Shown: piece after piece, positions 25,849 to 38,969 of the stretch
How positions within the stretch are numbered: position 1 is the first letter of the stretch
Layout: every line of letters begins with the position of its first letter
Origin: Chitinophagaceae bacterium
GTDB lineage: Bacteria; Bacteroidota; Bacteroidia; Chitinophagales; Chitinophagaceae
Reading direction: 5' to 3'
Assembly: GCA_022841365.1 (NCBI GenBank)
Contig: JALHRP010000012.1
Location: 33,967 to 90,178 of the forward strand
Length of the DNA stretch: 56,212 bases
Program-made: the position numbers and the translations under genes
Notes under the pieces: model-generated
The model's database searches: none
What the model was told of the DNA's origin: nothing
Seen by the model: only the letters and a program-made list of their open reading frames with translations

Positions 25849-27339
25849 ATGCGTCATATATCTGTTATCTCTTTTTGCCTGATACTGTTGTTGAGTGCAG
25901 GATGTAAAAAAGATTTTTTAACTCTTGATCCGGTGGATCGTTACAGCTATTATAATTTTCCGCAGAATGAAAGTCAGGTTGATCAGGCTGTTGTGGCCTG
26001 TTACCGTAAACTTTATCCCATCTACAACAATCACATGTGGATATGGGGTGATATGCTGAGTGATAATACATCTTTCCGCTATAATCCCAACGACAGAGGT
26101 GGACTTGCAACTGAACAGCTCGATGAATTTGTTGCTGCTGCTAATGAAGGAAACATTGCCGGCATGTACCGTGAAAGTTATGAAGCCATTGAACGTTCCA
26201 ATTATGTACTGCAAAGTATTGCAGATATTCCGTTCACTTCCGATTCGCTCAAAGCCATCCGTGAAGGTGAAGCATTGTTCTTCCGTGCGTTTCATTATTT
26301 TAATCTGGTGCAGTTGTATGGCGATGTTCCCATAGTAACCAAAGTGTTAATTGAACCTGATCCGAATGCAGCCATCAACTATCCACGTAAACCGGCAGCA
26401 CAGGTTTACACTGATGTGATTATTCCTGATGCAACATCTGCTATCAATAAACTTCCTGCAACAGTACCGCTTGCACAAAAAGGCCGGTTGACTAAAGATG
26501 CTGCAAGAATATTGCTGGCAAAAGTGTACATGGTGCAAAGACGTTTTGCAGATGCATTGCCTTTGCTGAATGCAGTAACTGGTTATTCATTACATGCGCA
26601 GTATGTCAATAATTTTAATCCTGCTACAAAAAACGGTGTTGAATCTATTTTTGAAATTCAAACATTCCCCGTACCATCACCAACAGCTTATTCGTTTACA
26701 TTCATGGGTTCATGGACTCCCTGGGGCACAGGTACAACCATCTGGCCCGGTGGCAGTAACAGCCGTGGTGGTTTAAATCAGCCAACAGCAGATTTAAATA
26801 ATGCATACGAAGCCAATGACAACAGAAAGGCAGTAACAATCGGAAGCACAGGCACCGGACCGAATACCATTTTATTTTTACGCAAGTTTTTATATTGGGA
26901 TGCAGCAACCAGATTAAACCCATGTCAGTGGCCCATTTACCGTTATGCTGATGTGTTGCTGATGCAGGCAGAATGTTTAAATGAAGCCGGCTTCCCTAAT
27001 GCACAAGCCTTCACCAATTTAAATTTAGTTCGTACAAGAGCAGGCTTGCCTAACAAAACGCAGGGGAACGTACTACCTGCACTGGCAGTGAATTCGCAAG
27101 ATGAATTCAGACTTGCGATTGAAAGAGAACGTAGAGTTGAATTTGCGGGTGAAGCACACCGCTGGTTTGATTTGGTAAGAACCGGCAGAGCTGCTGCTGT
27201 TATGCAGGCACATGGCACTGCAGAGAAAGCAATCAAAACAACGCTTGATATAAATGCGTATACAAATATTAAACTGGTCTTAGGTATTCCGTTTCGTGAA
27301 ATACAGCAGTTTGGCTATCCGCAAAACAGCGGCTGGTAA
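25849..27339 (+). CDS. SusD/RagB-type glycan-binding lipoprotein
   Basis: 496 residues from the ATG at 25849 (a TTG at 25840 would add three). The signal peptide ends in a lipobox LLSAGC, so the protein is lipid-anchored and, as for other SusD proteins, caps the SusC channel at the cell surface. SusD features are KKDFLTLDPVDRYS, EALFFRAFHYFNLVQLYGDVPIV, TKDAARILLAKVYMVQ, the Trp/Gly-rich ligand area around SWTPWGTGTTIWPGG, YRYADVLLMQAECLNEAG and the C-terminal ERRVEFAGEAHRWFDLVRTG. It directly follows the SusC-type gene, and a terminator hairpin follows it. Confidence 0.95.
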   Translation: MRHISVISFCLILLLSAGCKKDFLTLDPVDRYSYYNFPQNESQVDQAVVACYRKLYPIYNNHMWIWGDMLSDNTSFRYNPNDRGGLATEQLDEFVAAANEGNIAGMYRESYEAIERSNYVLQSIADIPFTSDSLKAIREGEALFFRAFHYFNLVQLYGDVPIVTKVLIEPDPNAAINYPRKPAAQVYTDVIIPDATSAINKLPATVPLAQKGRLTKDAARILLAKVYMVQRRFADALPLLNAVTGYSLHAQYVNNFNPATKNGVESIFEIQTFPVPSPTAYSFTFMGSWTPWGTGTTIWPGGSNSRGGLNQPTADLNNAYEANDNRKAVTIGSTGTGPNTILFLRKFLYWDAATRLNPCQWPIYRYADVLLMQAECLNEAGFPNAQAFTNLNLVRTRAGLPNKTQGNVLPALAVNSQDEFRLAIERERRVEFAGEAHRWFDLVRTGRAAAVMQAHGTAEKAIKTTLDINAYTNIKLVLGIPFREIQQFGYPQNSGW

Positions 27340-27375
27340 TATTTTCAGATCTATGGCAAGCAATCGTTACAGCCG

Positions 27376-27404
27376 AAGGCCGGATTCGTTCCGGCTTTCT
27401 TTTT
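27376..27404 (+). terminator. Rho-independent terminator after susD-like gene
   Basis: Stem GCCGGA / TCCGGC with a 5-base loop, followed by TTTCTTTTT. It sits 37 bases after the SusD stop and before the GH78 gene, so much transcription may end here and the downstream genes would be at lower dose. Confidence 0.75.
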
Positions 27405-27422
27405 AAAAGATTATTTTTAAGA

Positions 27423-29750
27423 ATGATGTACAACGTTGGTCATATTTGCAAACAGAAGAATAAAAAAGTGAAAAGGATCAGTGTGTATCAACTGCTGTTC
27501 TTTTGTGCAGGATGTTTATTTTTTCTGCCTTCCTCTGCTCAACCTGTTATTAAAACCAACTGGCAGGCAAAATGGATAGGAGAAGATTCTCCATCTGTTC
27601 CCAATACGTTTTATAAATTCAGAAACAAGGTTTCATTACAAGCCAAACCTGCAAAAGCGATTGCTTCTATTTCATGCGATTCAAAATACTGGCTGTACAT
27701 TAACGGAACATTGGTGGTGTTTGAAGGACAATTGAAACGTGGCCCCACACCACATGATACGTATTTTGATGAAGTTGATCTTACTCCCTATTTACAAACA
27801 GGAGAGAATAGTATTGCAGTATTGGTTTGGTATTGGGGTAAAGATGGCTTCAGTCATAAAAGCAGCGGTAAAGCAGGGTTGTTGTTTGAGTTGAACACAG
27901 ACGGGAAAAATAGTTTGAATGAGAATGCTTGGAAGATGGCACATCATCTCAGCTATCAAAACAGTTTGCCGCCCCAACCTAATTTTCGTTTATCAGAACA
28001 CAATATAAGGTACGATGCACGCCTGGATAATGAAGACTGGATTCAGCCAAACTATAACGACAGTGAATGGAAAAAAACAGTTGTACTTGGGTATGCAGGC
28101 ACTGCACCGTGGAATAAACTCTGGAAACGGCCTGTTCCTTTATGGCACAACAGTGGCCTGATAAATTATGCTGTGAAGCCTGTTGTAAAAGGCAATCAAT
28201 ACATGGTTGATCTTGTAAAGAACATTACCGTTACTCCTTATTTTAAAATTGAAGCACCTGCCGGTTTACTCATTGATATACGAACCGATAATTATGAAGG
28301 AGGCAGTGCACCCAATGTACGCACAGAGTATATTACCAAAGAAGGTGTGCAGGAATTTGAAACACCTGCGTATATGAACGGACATCAGGTGATCTATACG
28401 TTTCCAAAAGAAGTAAAAGTGTTTGAGCTGAAATACCGTGAAACAAAATTCGACACGAAGTATGTTGGCTTTTTTAACAGCAATGATGCGTTCTTAAACA
28501 CACTCTGGACAAAAAGCACCACAACGCTCAATGTAAATATGCGGGATGGTATTTTTGATTCACCCGACCGAGAACGGGCACAATGGTGGGGTGATATAGT
28601 GATTGTACTGGAAGAAATTTTTTACAGTTGCGACAGCAATGGGTTAACATCCATCAAAAAAGCCATCAGCAATTTACTGGAGTGGCAGAAACCGGATGGG
28701 GCTTTGTTTTCGCCTGTTCCTGCAGGTAACTGGGATAAAGAACTGCCTGCGCAGATGCTGGCTGCCATCAGCAAGTACGGCATCTGGAAATATGTTGAAC
28801 ACAGTGGCGATACAGCGATGATCCGTTATGCCTATCCGTTTATTAAAAAGTACATGAGCTTGTGGAAGCTGAATGAAAATGGATTGGTACAACACCGCAC
28901 TGGTGGTTGGGACTGGCACGATTGGGGGGATAAAGTGGATGTACCTTTATTGGATAATGCCTGGTATTATATGGCTTTGGAAAGTACATTGAACATGGCC
29001 ATACATTTACAATTGAAAAATGATGCAGCCATTTATCAGCAGCAAATGCAAAGTATACAAACCAATTTTCAAAAGCAGTTTTGGAAAGGCAATCGTTTTG
29101 CAAGTGATGAATACAAATTTTTTGCTGATGACCGTGGCAATGGGTTAGCGGTTTGTGCAGGTTTGGTAAAACCGGATCAATGGAAAAAATTAAAACCAAT
29201 ACTTGATACCACACTGCATGCAGGCCCGTATCTTGAAAAGTATATTCTGGAAAGTTATTTTATTATGCAGGATGCAGCCGCAGGTTTGCAACGCATGAAA
29301 AACCGTTACAGGCAAATGATTGAAAGTCCGCTCACTACTTTATGGGAAGGCTGGGAAATAGGAAGTGCAACATACGGCGGCGGTACGTATAATCATGGCT
29401 GGACGGGCGGACCATTGAGTTTAATGAGCGGTTATGTAGCAGGTATTCGTCCAACTGCAAACGGTTATGCATCTTACACAATACAACCGCAATTAGGTGG
29501 ATTGAATTTTGTATCAGCAAGAACACTTACTGCAAAAGGATTTATTGGCATCACTATTTCTGCAAAAGACGGCAGAATGAAAATGAATGTAGAAACCATT
29601 GATGCGAAGGGTTTGATTGCTGTACCAAAGCTCAGCAATAAAATGAAGCTGTCCATTAATAAAAAAGTATTTCGTTTTATAAAAGAAGACGCAGGTTATT
29701 GGTATTACGAATGCACTGAGAAAGGGCAGTGGATAATTGAAACAAAATAA
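27423..29750 (+). CDS. Secreted GH78-type alpha-L-rhamnosidase
   Basis: 775 residues with an N-terminal hydrophobic signal region ending near PSSAQ. The frame has ATGs at 27423 and 27426. Beta-sandwich domains (TNWQAKWIGEDSPSV, KYWLYINGTLVVFEG, NSIAVLVWYWGKDGFSHKSSG) precede an (alpha/alpha)6 barrel with the GH78-like segment DGIFDSPDRERAQWWGD, whose acidic residues align with the catalytic RDERLGW-type motif, then TGGWDWHDWGDKVDVPLLDN and WEGWEIGSATYGGGTYNHGW, and a C-terminal sandwich. It would release L-rhamnose from glycan side chains. Placement beside RhaT and the rhamnose pathway supports this. Its motif departs from the common one, so a related sugar cannot be excluded. Confidence 0.85.
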   Translation: MMYNVGHICKQKNKKVKRISVYQLLFFCAGCLFFLPSSAQPVIKTNWQAKWIGEDSPSVPNTFYKFRNKVSLQAKPAKAIASISCDSKYWLYINGTLVVFEGQLKRGPTPHDTYFDEVDLTPYLQTGENSIAVLVWYWGKDGFSHKSSGKAGLLFELNTDGKNSLNENAWKMAHHLSYQNSLPPQPNFRLSEHNIRYDARLDNEDWIQPNYNDSEWKKTVVLGYAGTAPWNKLWKRPVPLWHNSGLINYAVKPVVKGNQYMVDLVKNITVTPYFKIEAPAGLLIDIRTDNYEGGSAPNVRTEYITKEGVQEFETPAYMNGHQVIYTFPKEVKVFELKYRETKFDTKYVGFFNSNDAFLNTLWTKSTTTLNVNMRDGIFDSPDRERAQWWGDIVIVLEEIFYSCDSNGLTSIKKAISNLLEWQKPDGALFSPVPAGNWDKELPAQMLAAISKYGIWKYVEHSGDTAMIRYAYPFIKKYMSLWKLNENGLVQHRTGGWDWHDWGDKVDVPLLDNAWYYMALESTLNMAIHLQLKNDAAIYQQQMQSIQTNFQKQFWKGNRFASDEYKFFADDRGNGLAVCAGLVKPDQWKKLKPILDTTLHAGPYLEKYILESYFIMQDAAAGLQRMKNRYRQMIESPLTTLWEGWEIGSATYGGGTYNHGWTGGPLSLMSGYVAGIRPTANGYASYTIQPQLGGLNFVSARTLTAKGFIGITISAKDGRMKMNVETIDAKGLIAVPKLSNKMKLSINKKVFRFIKEDAGYWYYECTEKGQWIIETK

Positions 29751-29815
29751 CAAACTATAATTCGGCATTTAAAAGTATTACCAATTCTTCATTATTAATT
29801 ATTAATTCTTCATTC

Positions 29816-33996
<4,181 letters not shown>

Positions 33997-34031
33997 TTTT
34001 TTAAGTGGCCATAAACAATAAAAATGAACAC

Positions 34032-35198
34032 ATGAAGTGGGAGTACAACAGCGCATATCCGTCAACAGATGATTTACGAAATAAGGCAAAGAAAAAAATT
34101 CCCGGTTTTGCATTTGAATATTTAGATGGCGGTTGTAATGAAGATGTAAACCTGTATAAAAATACTAGCGAGTTGAGAGAGGTTGAATTAAAACCTTTGT
34201 ATTTAACCAAACATACAGGCAGCAGTTTGCAAACAGAGCTGTTTGGTCATGTGTACGATGCGCCTTTTGGTATTGCTCCCGTGGGGTTGCAGGGATTAAT
34301 GTGGCCGGGAGCTCCTGAAATTTTAGCAAGAGCTGCAACAGCTCATAACATTCCTTTTATACTCAGTACGGTTACCACTGTTTCCATTGAAACAATTGCA
34401 AACATAACCGAAGGACGGGCATGGTATCAGTTGTATCATCCTGCAGATACTGCATTGAGAGATGATATATTGGACAGATGTGCAGCCACAGGATATGATG
34501 TATTGGTATTGTTATGTGATGTGCCGAGTTTTGGTTACAGGCCAAGAGATATCCGCAATGGGTTGGCCATGCCGCCACGAATGACATTGAAAAACATGTT
34601 GCAGATTATGACCAGGCCGGAGTGGGCTATTAAAACATTAATACATGGTCAGCCCGAATTTGCAACCATGAAAAAATACATGCCCAAGGGGTTGAACATG
34701 AAACAACTGGGGCAGTACATGAATCAAACTTTTTCAGGCAGGTTAAATGAAGAACGCATCAAACCAATCCGTGATAAATGGAAAGGAAAAATTGTATTGA
34801 AAGGTGTTGCAAGTAGAGAAGATGCAGAGATGGCTGTTCGTTTGGGTTTAGATGGAATCATTGTTTCTAATCACGGCGGGCGTCAATTAGATGCAGGCGA
34901 GTCATCCATACATTCACTTCAATCTATTGCAGCAACGTACAATCATCAACTAAAAGTGATGATGGATAGTGGTATCCGTTCAGGTGTTGATGTGGCAAGA
35001 GCCATGGCATCCGGTGCAGCGTTTACATTTATGGGCCGCACATTTATGTATGGCGTTTCCGCATTGGGCAAAGAAGGCGGTAATCATACCATTTCGATAT
35101 TAAAAACACAATTACAGCAAGTGATGGAGCAGTTATGTTGCGAGCAGACCGGCAATATGCACGAACATTTAATCAGAAAGGAACAGCAAAGTTGTTAA
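34032..35198 (+). CDS. lldD: FMN-dependent L-lactate dehydrogenase (alpha-hydroxy acid oxidase family)
   Basis: 388 residues from the ATG at 34032; a GTG at 34005 would add nine. FMN-binding TIM-barrel features are IPGFAFEYLDGGCNEDVNL, PFGIAPVGLQGLMWPGAPEILARAA (shown in part), WYQLYHPAD, the catalytic-histidine segment IIVSNHGGRQLDAGESS, and MMDSGIRSGVDVARAMASGA. It oxidises L-lactate to pyruvate and passes electrons to quinone or oxygen. It starts 35 bases after the GH2 gene and closes the locus. Since the aldolase/dehydrogenase fusion yields L-lactate from rhamnose, this enzyme completes the route to pyruvate. Confidence 0.92.
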   Translation: MKWEYNSAYPSTDDLRNKAKKKIPGFAFEYLDGGCNEDVNLYKNTSELREVELKPLYLTKHTGSSLQTELFGHVYDAPFGIAPVGLQGLMWPGAPEILARAATAHNIPFILSTVTTVSIETIANITEGRAWYQLYHPADTALRDDILDRCAATGYDVLVLLCDVPSFGYRPRDIRNGLAMPPRMTLKNMLQIMTRPEWAIKTLIHGQPEFATMKKYMPKGLNMKQLGQYMNQTFSGRLNEERIKPIRDKWKGKIVLKGVASREDAEMAVRLGLDGIIVSNHGGRQLDAGESSIHSLQSIAATYNHQLKVMMDSGIRSGVDVARAMASGAAFTFMGRTFMYGVSALGKEGGNHTISILKTQLQQVMEQLCCEQTGNMHEHLIRKEQQSC

Positions 35199-35275
35199 AT
35201 GAATCGGTTAGCTGAAATATTGTTCTGACTTTTTTTGCCGTAAAATAATTATAAAGCAAGAAATGAACTTGTATA

Positions 35276-35318
35276 AAAGAAAAAGGATAAACCGAAACTA
35301 TTTTCGATTTATCCTTTC
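35276..35318 (-). terminator. Terminator of the tRNA-Leu gene
   Basis: On the minus strand, stem AAAGGATAAA-TCGAAA pairs with TTTCGG-TTTATCCTTT around a 4-base loop and is followed by TTCTTTT. It begins 3 bases after the tRNA 3' end. Confidence 0.8.
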
Positions 35319-35320
35319 AG

Positions 35321-35404
35321 TGCCCAAGACTGGATTCGAACCAGCACATCCTTGCGAACGCTGCGACCTGAACACAGTGCGTCTACCAATTTCGCCACTT
35401 GGGC
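35321..35404 (-). tRNA. tRNA-Leu (anticodon CAG)
   Basis: 84 bases on the minus strand. The 7-bp acceptor stem is GCCCAAG/CTTGGGC with discriminator A, the D arm contains GGTAGACGC, the anticodon stem CTGTG/CGCAG encloses loop TTCAGGT (anticodon CAG, reads CUG), there is a class II long variable arm, and the T arm contains GGTTCGAATCC. CCA is not encoded, in line with the CCA-adding enzyme at 38970. A promoter and terminator frame it as a single-gene unit. Confidence 0.97.
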
Positions 35405-35433
35405 AGGCATGTCCCGATTTATTCGGGAGGGTG

Positions 35434-35463
35434 CAAATATAGCTGAATTTTGATTATTGCCAA
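35434..35463 (-). promoter_or_regulatory. Promoter of tRNA-Leu
   Basis: On the minus strand TTG (35463-35461), a 19-base spacer, and TATATTTG (35441-35434) match the Bacteroidota sigma-ABfr consensus exactly. The mature tRNA begins 29 bases downstream of the -7 box; the leader holds the palindrome CCCGA/TCGGG. Confidence 0.75.
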
Positions 35464-35479
35464 CAACGATACGGCACGT

Positions 35480-36397
35480 TTATTTTGCTTTTTCCTGTTT
35501 TAATCCAATCAACAGAATACCTGTTATTACCAGCACAGTGCCTGCAACCTGTGCTGCTGTAATCTTTTCCCCCAAAATAAAATGTGCCTGAATAATTGTT
35601 GATACAGGGCCAATACTGGAAATGATTGCTACGTTATTGGAGCCGATCCGTTTTACACCAGCCGACGTAAGGAATGTAGGCAACACTGTTGCAACCACTG
35701 CCAGTAGTAATCCATACTCCCAATAATCTTCAACAGCCTGTACAGAAAAATGAAAATTATTTTGGATCATGTAATGCAACAGAATACCGCCAATGGCACT
35801 TAACATGGCATATACGGTAAACCGTGTAGCACCCAACACCGGAATCATTTTGCCGCTGCCAACAATGTATACAGCAAACGTAATGGCACACAGAAATACC
35901 AGAAATGCACCCAACAAATGTCCTTCCTGTAAATTGTTCCAGTCAAACTCGCCAACATACGCCAGCATGATTCCTGAATAGGTAAGTGCCAGCGCAAATT
36001 TTTGTATGCGGTTAAGCGATTGCTTAAACACAAAAAAGTTGATCAGTACAACAAACGTGGGGTAGAGGTATAGGATCAATCGTTCCAGGCCCGCAGAAAT
36101 ATATTGCAATCCTTCAAAATCAAGATAGCTGCTCAGGTAATAACCCATCAAACCCAAACCGATTAATTGAAGCCATTGTTTTCTTGTCAGCGAAACCTGT
36201 CGTTCATCTTTCGTCCAAACTGCAACAGCTACATAAAACGGAAGTGCAAACAACATCCGCAGCATCAGTAAGGTCAACGCATCAATGTGGATATCATGAA
36301 ACGCTTTTTTTACAATCACAGCTTTGGTCGAAAACAAAACTGCTCCTGCAAACGTCAGCAGAATACCCGATGTAGTTAAATGTCGTTTTTCGTTCAT
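35480..36397 (-). CDS. EamA/DMT family transporter
   Basis: 305 residues with about ten hydrophobic helices in two EamA repeats (GILLTFAGAVLFSTKAVIVKK early; LGAFLVFLCAITFAVYIVGSG in the middle; GTVLVITGILLIGLK at the end). DMT carriers export amino acids or other metabolites or import nucleotide-like solutes; nothing here fixes the substrate. It lies between the tRNA promoter and dapD on the same strand as dapD, but a strong terminator separates them, so it is probably transcribed alone. Confidence 0.88.
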   Translation of the reverse strand: MNEKRHLTTSGILLTFAGAVLFSTKAVIVKKAFHDIHIDALTLLMLRMLFALPFYVAVAVWTKDERQVSLTRKQWLQLIGLGLMGYYLSSYLDFEGLQYISAGLERLILYLYPTFVVLINFFVFKQSLNRIQKFALALTYSGIMLAYVGEFDWNNLQEGHLLGAFLVFLCAITFAVYIVGSGKMIPVLGATRFTVYAMLSAIGGILLHYMIQNNFHFSVQAVEDYWEYGLLLAVVATVLPTFLTSAGVKRIGSNNVAIISSIGPVSTIIQAHFILGEKITAAQVAGTVLVITGILLIGLKQEKAK

Positions 36398-36417
36398 GCA
36401 GATAGTGATCTGAAAAA

Positions 36418-36447
36418 AATAATCCCGGCAGTTACACCGGGATTATT
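36418..36447 (-). terminator. Terminator after dapD
   Basis: A perfect 11-bp stem, AATAATCCCGG/CCGGGATTATT, with an 8-base loop. On the minus strand it runs into seven T residues, right after the dapD stop and before the EamA gene start. Confidence 0.85.
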
Positions 36448-36463
36448 TTATTGTACGATGTTT

Positions 36464-37270
36464 TTAAACACTCACATTAAAATCTCTGAGCGCATCATTC
36501 AAACTTGTTTTTAAATCGGTGCTTGGTTTGCGTTGACCAATAATCAAAGCACAACCAACGCCAAATTCACCGGCAGGGAATTTCTTGGTATAAGAGCCTG
36601 GAATTACTACACTTCGTGCAGGAACACGGCCTTTCATTTCAACGGGTTCAACGCCACTTACATCAATAATTTTTGTTGATTGCGTTAATACTACGTTAGC
36701 ACCCAACACCGCTTCTTTTTCCACACGCACACCTTCCACCACAATACAACGACTGCCCACAAACACACCATCCTCAATAATTACAGGGCTTGCCTGCAAT
36801 GGTTCCAGCACACCACCAATACCAACACCACCACTCAGGTGTACAGCTTTGCCGATCTGTGCACAACTGCCAACCGTTGCCCAGGTATCAACCATTGTGC
36901 CTTCATCTACATACGCACCAATGTTTACATAACTCGGCATTAACACCACATTCTTTGCGAGGTAAGCACCATAGCGTGCAACTGCATGCGGCACGGCACG
37001 TACACCCAACTCTTTATAATTTTTCTTCAACAACATTTTATCATAAAACTCAAATGGCTCCACATCCCATGTCTGCATTTGTTGTATACCAAAATACATC
37101 AGGATCGCCTGTTTCACCCATTCGTTCACTTGCCATCCATCACTAACAGGCTCGGCCGTACGCAAACGGCCTTTATCTACTTCTTCAATAACAGCACGCA
37201 CAGCATCACTGTACTTATTTTCTTTCAACAGTTCACGGTTGCTCCATGCTTCCAGAATCAAATCTTTCAT
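36464..37270 (-). CDS. dapD: Tetrahydrodipicolinate N-succinyltransferase DapD
   Basis: 268 residues. The N-terminal helical domain (LILEAWSNRELLKENKY, GWQVNEWVKQAILMYFGIQ) precedes a left-handed beta-helix of hexapeptide repeats (YVNIGAYVDEGTMVDTWATVG, HLSGGVGIGGVLEP, VIIEDGVFVGSRCIVVEGV shown in part). It transfers succinyl from succinyl-CoA to tetrahydrodipicolinate in lysine and diaminopimelate synthesis. It is a single gene with its own terminator. Length and motifs are standard. Confidence 0.96.
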   Translation of the reverse strand: MKDLILEAWSNRELLKENKYSDAVRAVIEEVDKGRLRTAEPVSDGWQVNEWVKQAILMYFGIQQMQTWDVEPFEFYDKMLLKKNYKELGVRAVPHAVARYGAYLAKNVVLMPSYVNIGAYVDEGTMVDTWATVGSCAQIGKAVHLSGGVGIGGVLEPLQASPVIIEDGVFVGSRCIVVEGVRVEKEAVLGANVVLTQSTKIIDVSGVEPVEMKGRVPARSVVIPGSYTKKFPAGEFGVGCALIIGQRKPSTDLKTSLNDALRDFNVSV

Positions 37271-37378
37271 CGTTGTTCAAATTTGCTGCGAAAATAATTC
37301 TTAATAGAATACCAGCTGCAGTTTTTCATGGTATCGGTTGTTGCCACGCAAGCTCTTGTACGTTCTGTAATTCTGTTA

Positions 37379-37455
37379 TCCTGAGCGAAGCCGAAGGAAC
37401 CACCCCTTTCGGTTTCTACTATGTGGAAGACTCTACTTCCCCCTCCAAGGAGGGG
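37379..37455. repeat. Intergenic palindromes in the dapD-glycosyltransferase gap
   Basis: The gap of 296 bases (37271-37566) between two divergent genes holds no gene I can support. It contains the word CCTGAGCGAAGCCGAAGGA at 37379-37397, whose CCGAA can pair with TTTCGG further on, and a perfect hairpin CCCCTCC-AA-GGAGGGG at 37440-37455. Both resemble dispersed intergenic repeats of Bacteroidota. The glycosyltransferase -7 box candidate CACCTTTG is at 37554-37561. Confidence 0.55.
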
Positions 37456-37566
37456 ATAATCAGTTTGCTATTCATCGCACTCATTTAAACTTCATAATCT
37501 TATTGCGTATTGTCAATTGCCTATTCACCATTCACCATTAATAAATTATTCCGCACCTTTGCTCAC

Positions 37567-38718
37567 ATGAACATTGGCTTCGATGCAAAAAGAGCTTTTC
37601 ACAATCAAACCGGACTGGGGCATTACAGCCGTACATTGATTCATTCATTGGCCGCTTGTTTTCCACAGCACGAATATTTCCTGTTTAATCCTAAGGCATC
37701 AACTTCGTTTCAATTCAATGAGCAAAATGTACACGAAGTGTTGCCCGGTTCTTTTTTGTCGAAGAAATTATCAGCAGCCTGGAGAAGTAATTGGGTGAAA
37801 AAAGACTTGAAGCGTTTGCACATTGATTTGTACCACGGACTGAGTCATGAATTACCTGTCAACATCAATCAAACCGGAATTAAATCGGTGGTAACCATTC
37901 ATGATTTAATTCATGAACGTTACCTGGAACAATACAAACTGATTGACCGGAAGATCTATACTAAGAAATTCAGTTATGCCTGTGCACATGCCGATAAAAT
38001 CATCGCCATCAGCAATCAAACCAAACAGGACATCATTGATTTTTATCAAACAGCAGCAGAGAAAATTGAAGTGTGTTACCAGAGTTGTAATCCTGCGTTT
38101 GGCGAACGCATTACAGACGATGTAAAACAACGTGTAAAAGCACATTACAAGTTGCCTGATCAATATTTTTTGTACGTCGGTTCAATCATTGAACGAAAAA
38201 ATCTCTTGAATCTTTGCACAGCAATGAATCTGCTGCGAAATGAAACAGATATTCCATTGGTAGTTATTGGTAACGGCGGAGAATACAAACAAAAAGTAAA
38301 AGACTACATTACAAAAAATCAATTAGACGATCGTATTATTTTTCTTTCCGATCAGCCCACGGCAAAATTCTCACCTACGTTTCAATCGGCCGAAGATTTT
38401 CCGGCCATTTACCAACAGGCCATTGCCATGATTTATCCATCGGTTTTTGAAGGTTTTGGTATTCCGGTATTGGAAGCATTATGGAGCCGCATTCCGGTGA
38501 TTACTTCCAACGTTTCCTGTTTGCCCGAAGCTGGAGGAGAAGGTGCGTTTTATGTTGATCCAACCAAACCCGAAGAAATTGCACTACAGATAAAACGCAT
38601 TCTCAATGATGATGCATTTGTTCAGCAACAAATCGAAAAAGGCTGGCAACATGCACAACATTTCAGCAATGCAAACACTGCTGCTAAAGTGATGGGAGTG
38701 TATGAGCAAATTGTCTGA
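37567..38718 (+). CDS. GT-B glycosyltransferase, family 4-like
   Basis: 383 residues from the ATG at 37567, which begins MNIGFDAKRAFHNQTGLGHY, the normal N-terminal strand and Gly loop of GT-B enzymes; upstream codons are not conserved. The donor domain shows YFLYVGSIIERKNLLNLCTA, VIGNGGEYKQKVKDYI and the EX7E-like segment YPSVFEGFGIPVLEALWSRIPVITSN. It uses a nucleotide-sugar to build a surface glycan or glycolipid; donor and acceptor are unknown. It is not in a polysaccharide operon. Confidence 0.88.
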   Translation: MNIGFDAKRAFHNQTGLGHYSRTLIHSLAACFPQHEYFLFNPKASTSFQFNEQNVHEVLPGSFLSKKLSAAWRSNWVKKDLKRLHIDLYHGLSHELPVNINQTGIKSVVTIHDLIHERYLEQYKLIDRKIYTKKFSYACAHADKIIAISNQTKQDIIDFYQTAAEKIEVCYQSCNPAFGERITDDVKQRVKAHYKLPDQYFLYVGSIIERKNLLNLCTAMNLLRNETDIPLVVIGNGGEYKQKVKDYITKNQLDDRIIFLSDQPTAKFSPTFQSAEDFPAIYQQAIAMIYPSVFEGFGIPVLEALWSRIPVITSNVSCLPEAGGEGAFYVDPTKPEEIALQIKRILNDDAFVQQQIEKGWQHAQHFSNANTAAKVMGVYEQIV

Positions 38719-38807
38719 ACTGGGATTTTAGGATTCATGAGATTCATGGGATGAACCTTGCAAAAACTATCAGCATTCCGTAATGTCATGCGATCACTTT
38801 GTTAATC

Positions 38808-38915
38808 CCCTCACTGGAGGCCTGCTCCGCTTTACGGAGGCCGTAAAGAGTTACACATAGTTCAAATAAACAGGGGTGCCTGCCCGACTGAGTCATTCAG
38901 GCGGCGGTTTTCTTA
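38808..38915. repeat. Intergenic palindrome cluster before cca
   Basis: The 251-base gap has the perfect hairpin CTTTACGG-AGG-CCGTAAAG at 38830-38848 and a second imperfect one with arms GCCTG/CAGGC near 38878-38909. The flanking words CCCCTC and GGAGG recall the repeats at 37440 and 54632. No gene is seen. Confidence 0.5.
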
Positions 38916-38954
38916 CTTCATACATCCTGCATCAGACATCAGAAATCGTTTTCG

Positions 38955-38962
38955 TATTTTTG
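38955..38962 (+). promoter_or_regulatory. -7 box of cca, close to the start codon
   Basis: TATTTTTG, an exact TAnnTTTG, ends only 7 bases before the ATG at 38970. Transcription would begin at or next to the start codon, giving a leaderless or nearly leaderless mRNA. No TTG is seen at the -33 distance. Confidence 0.5.
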
Positions 38963-38969
38963 CCCACGT

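Noticed and set aside
29751-29815. AT-rich gap before rhaT with the direct repeat ATTCTTCATT
   Set aside because: No TAnnTTTG box and no operator word; the repeat is simple AT-rich sequence that is common in such genomes.
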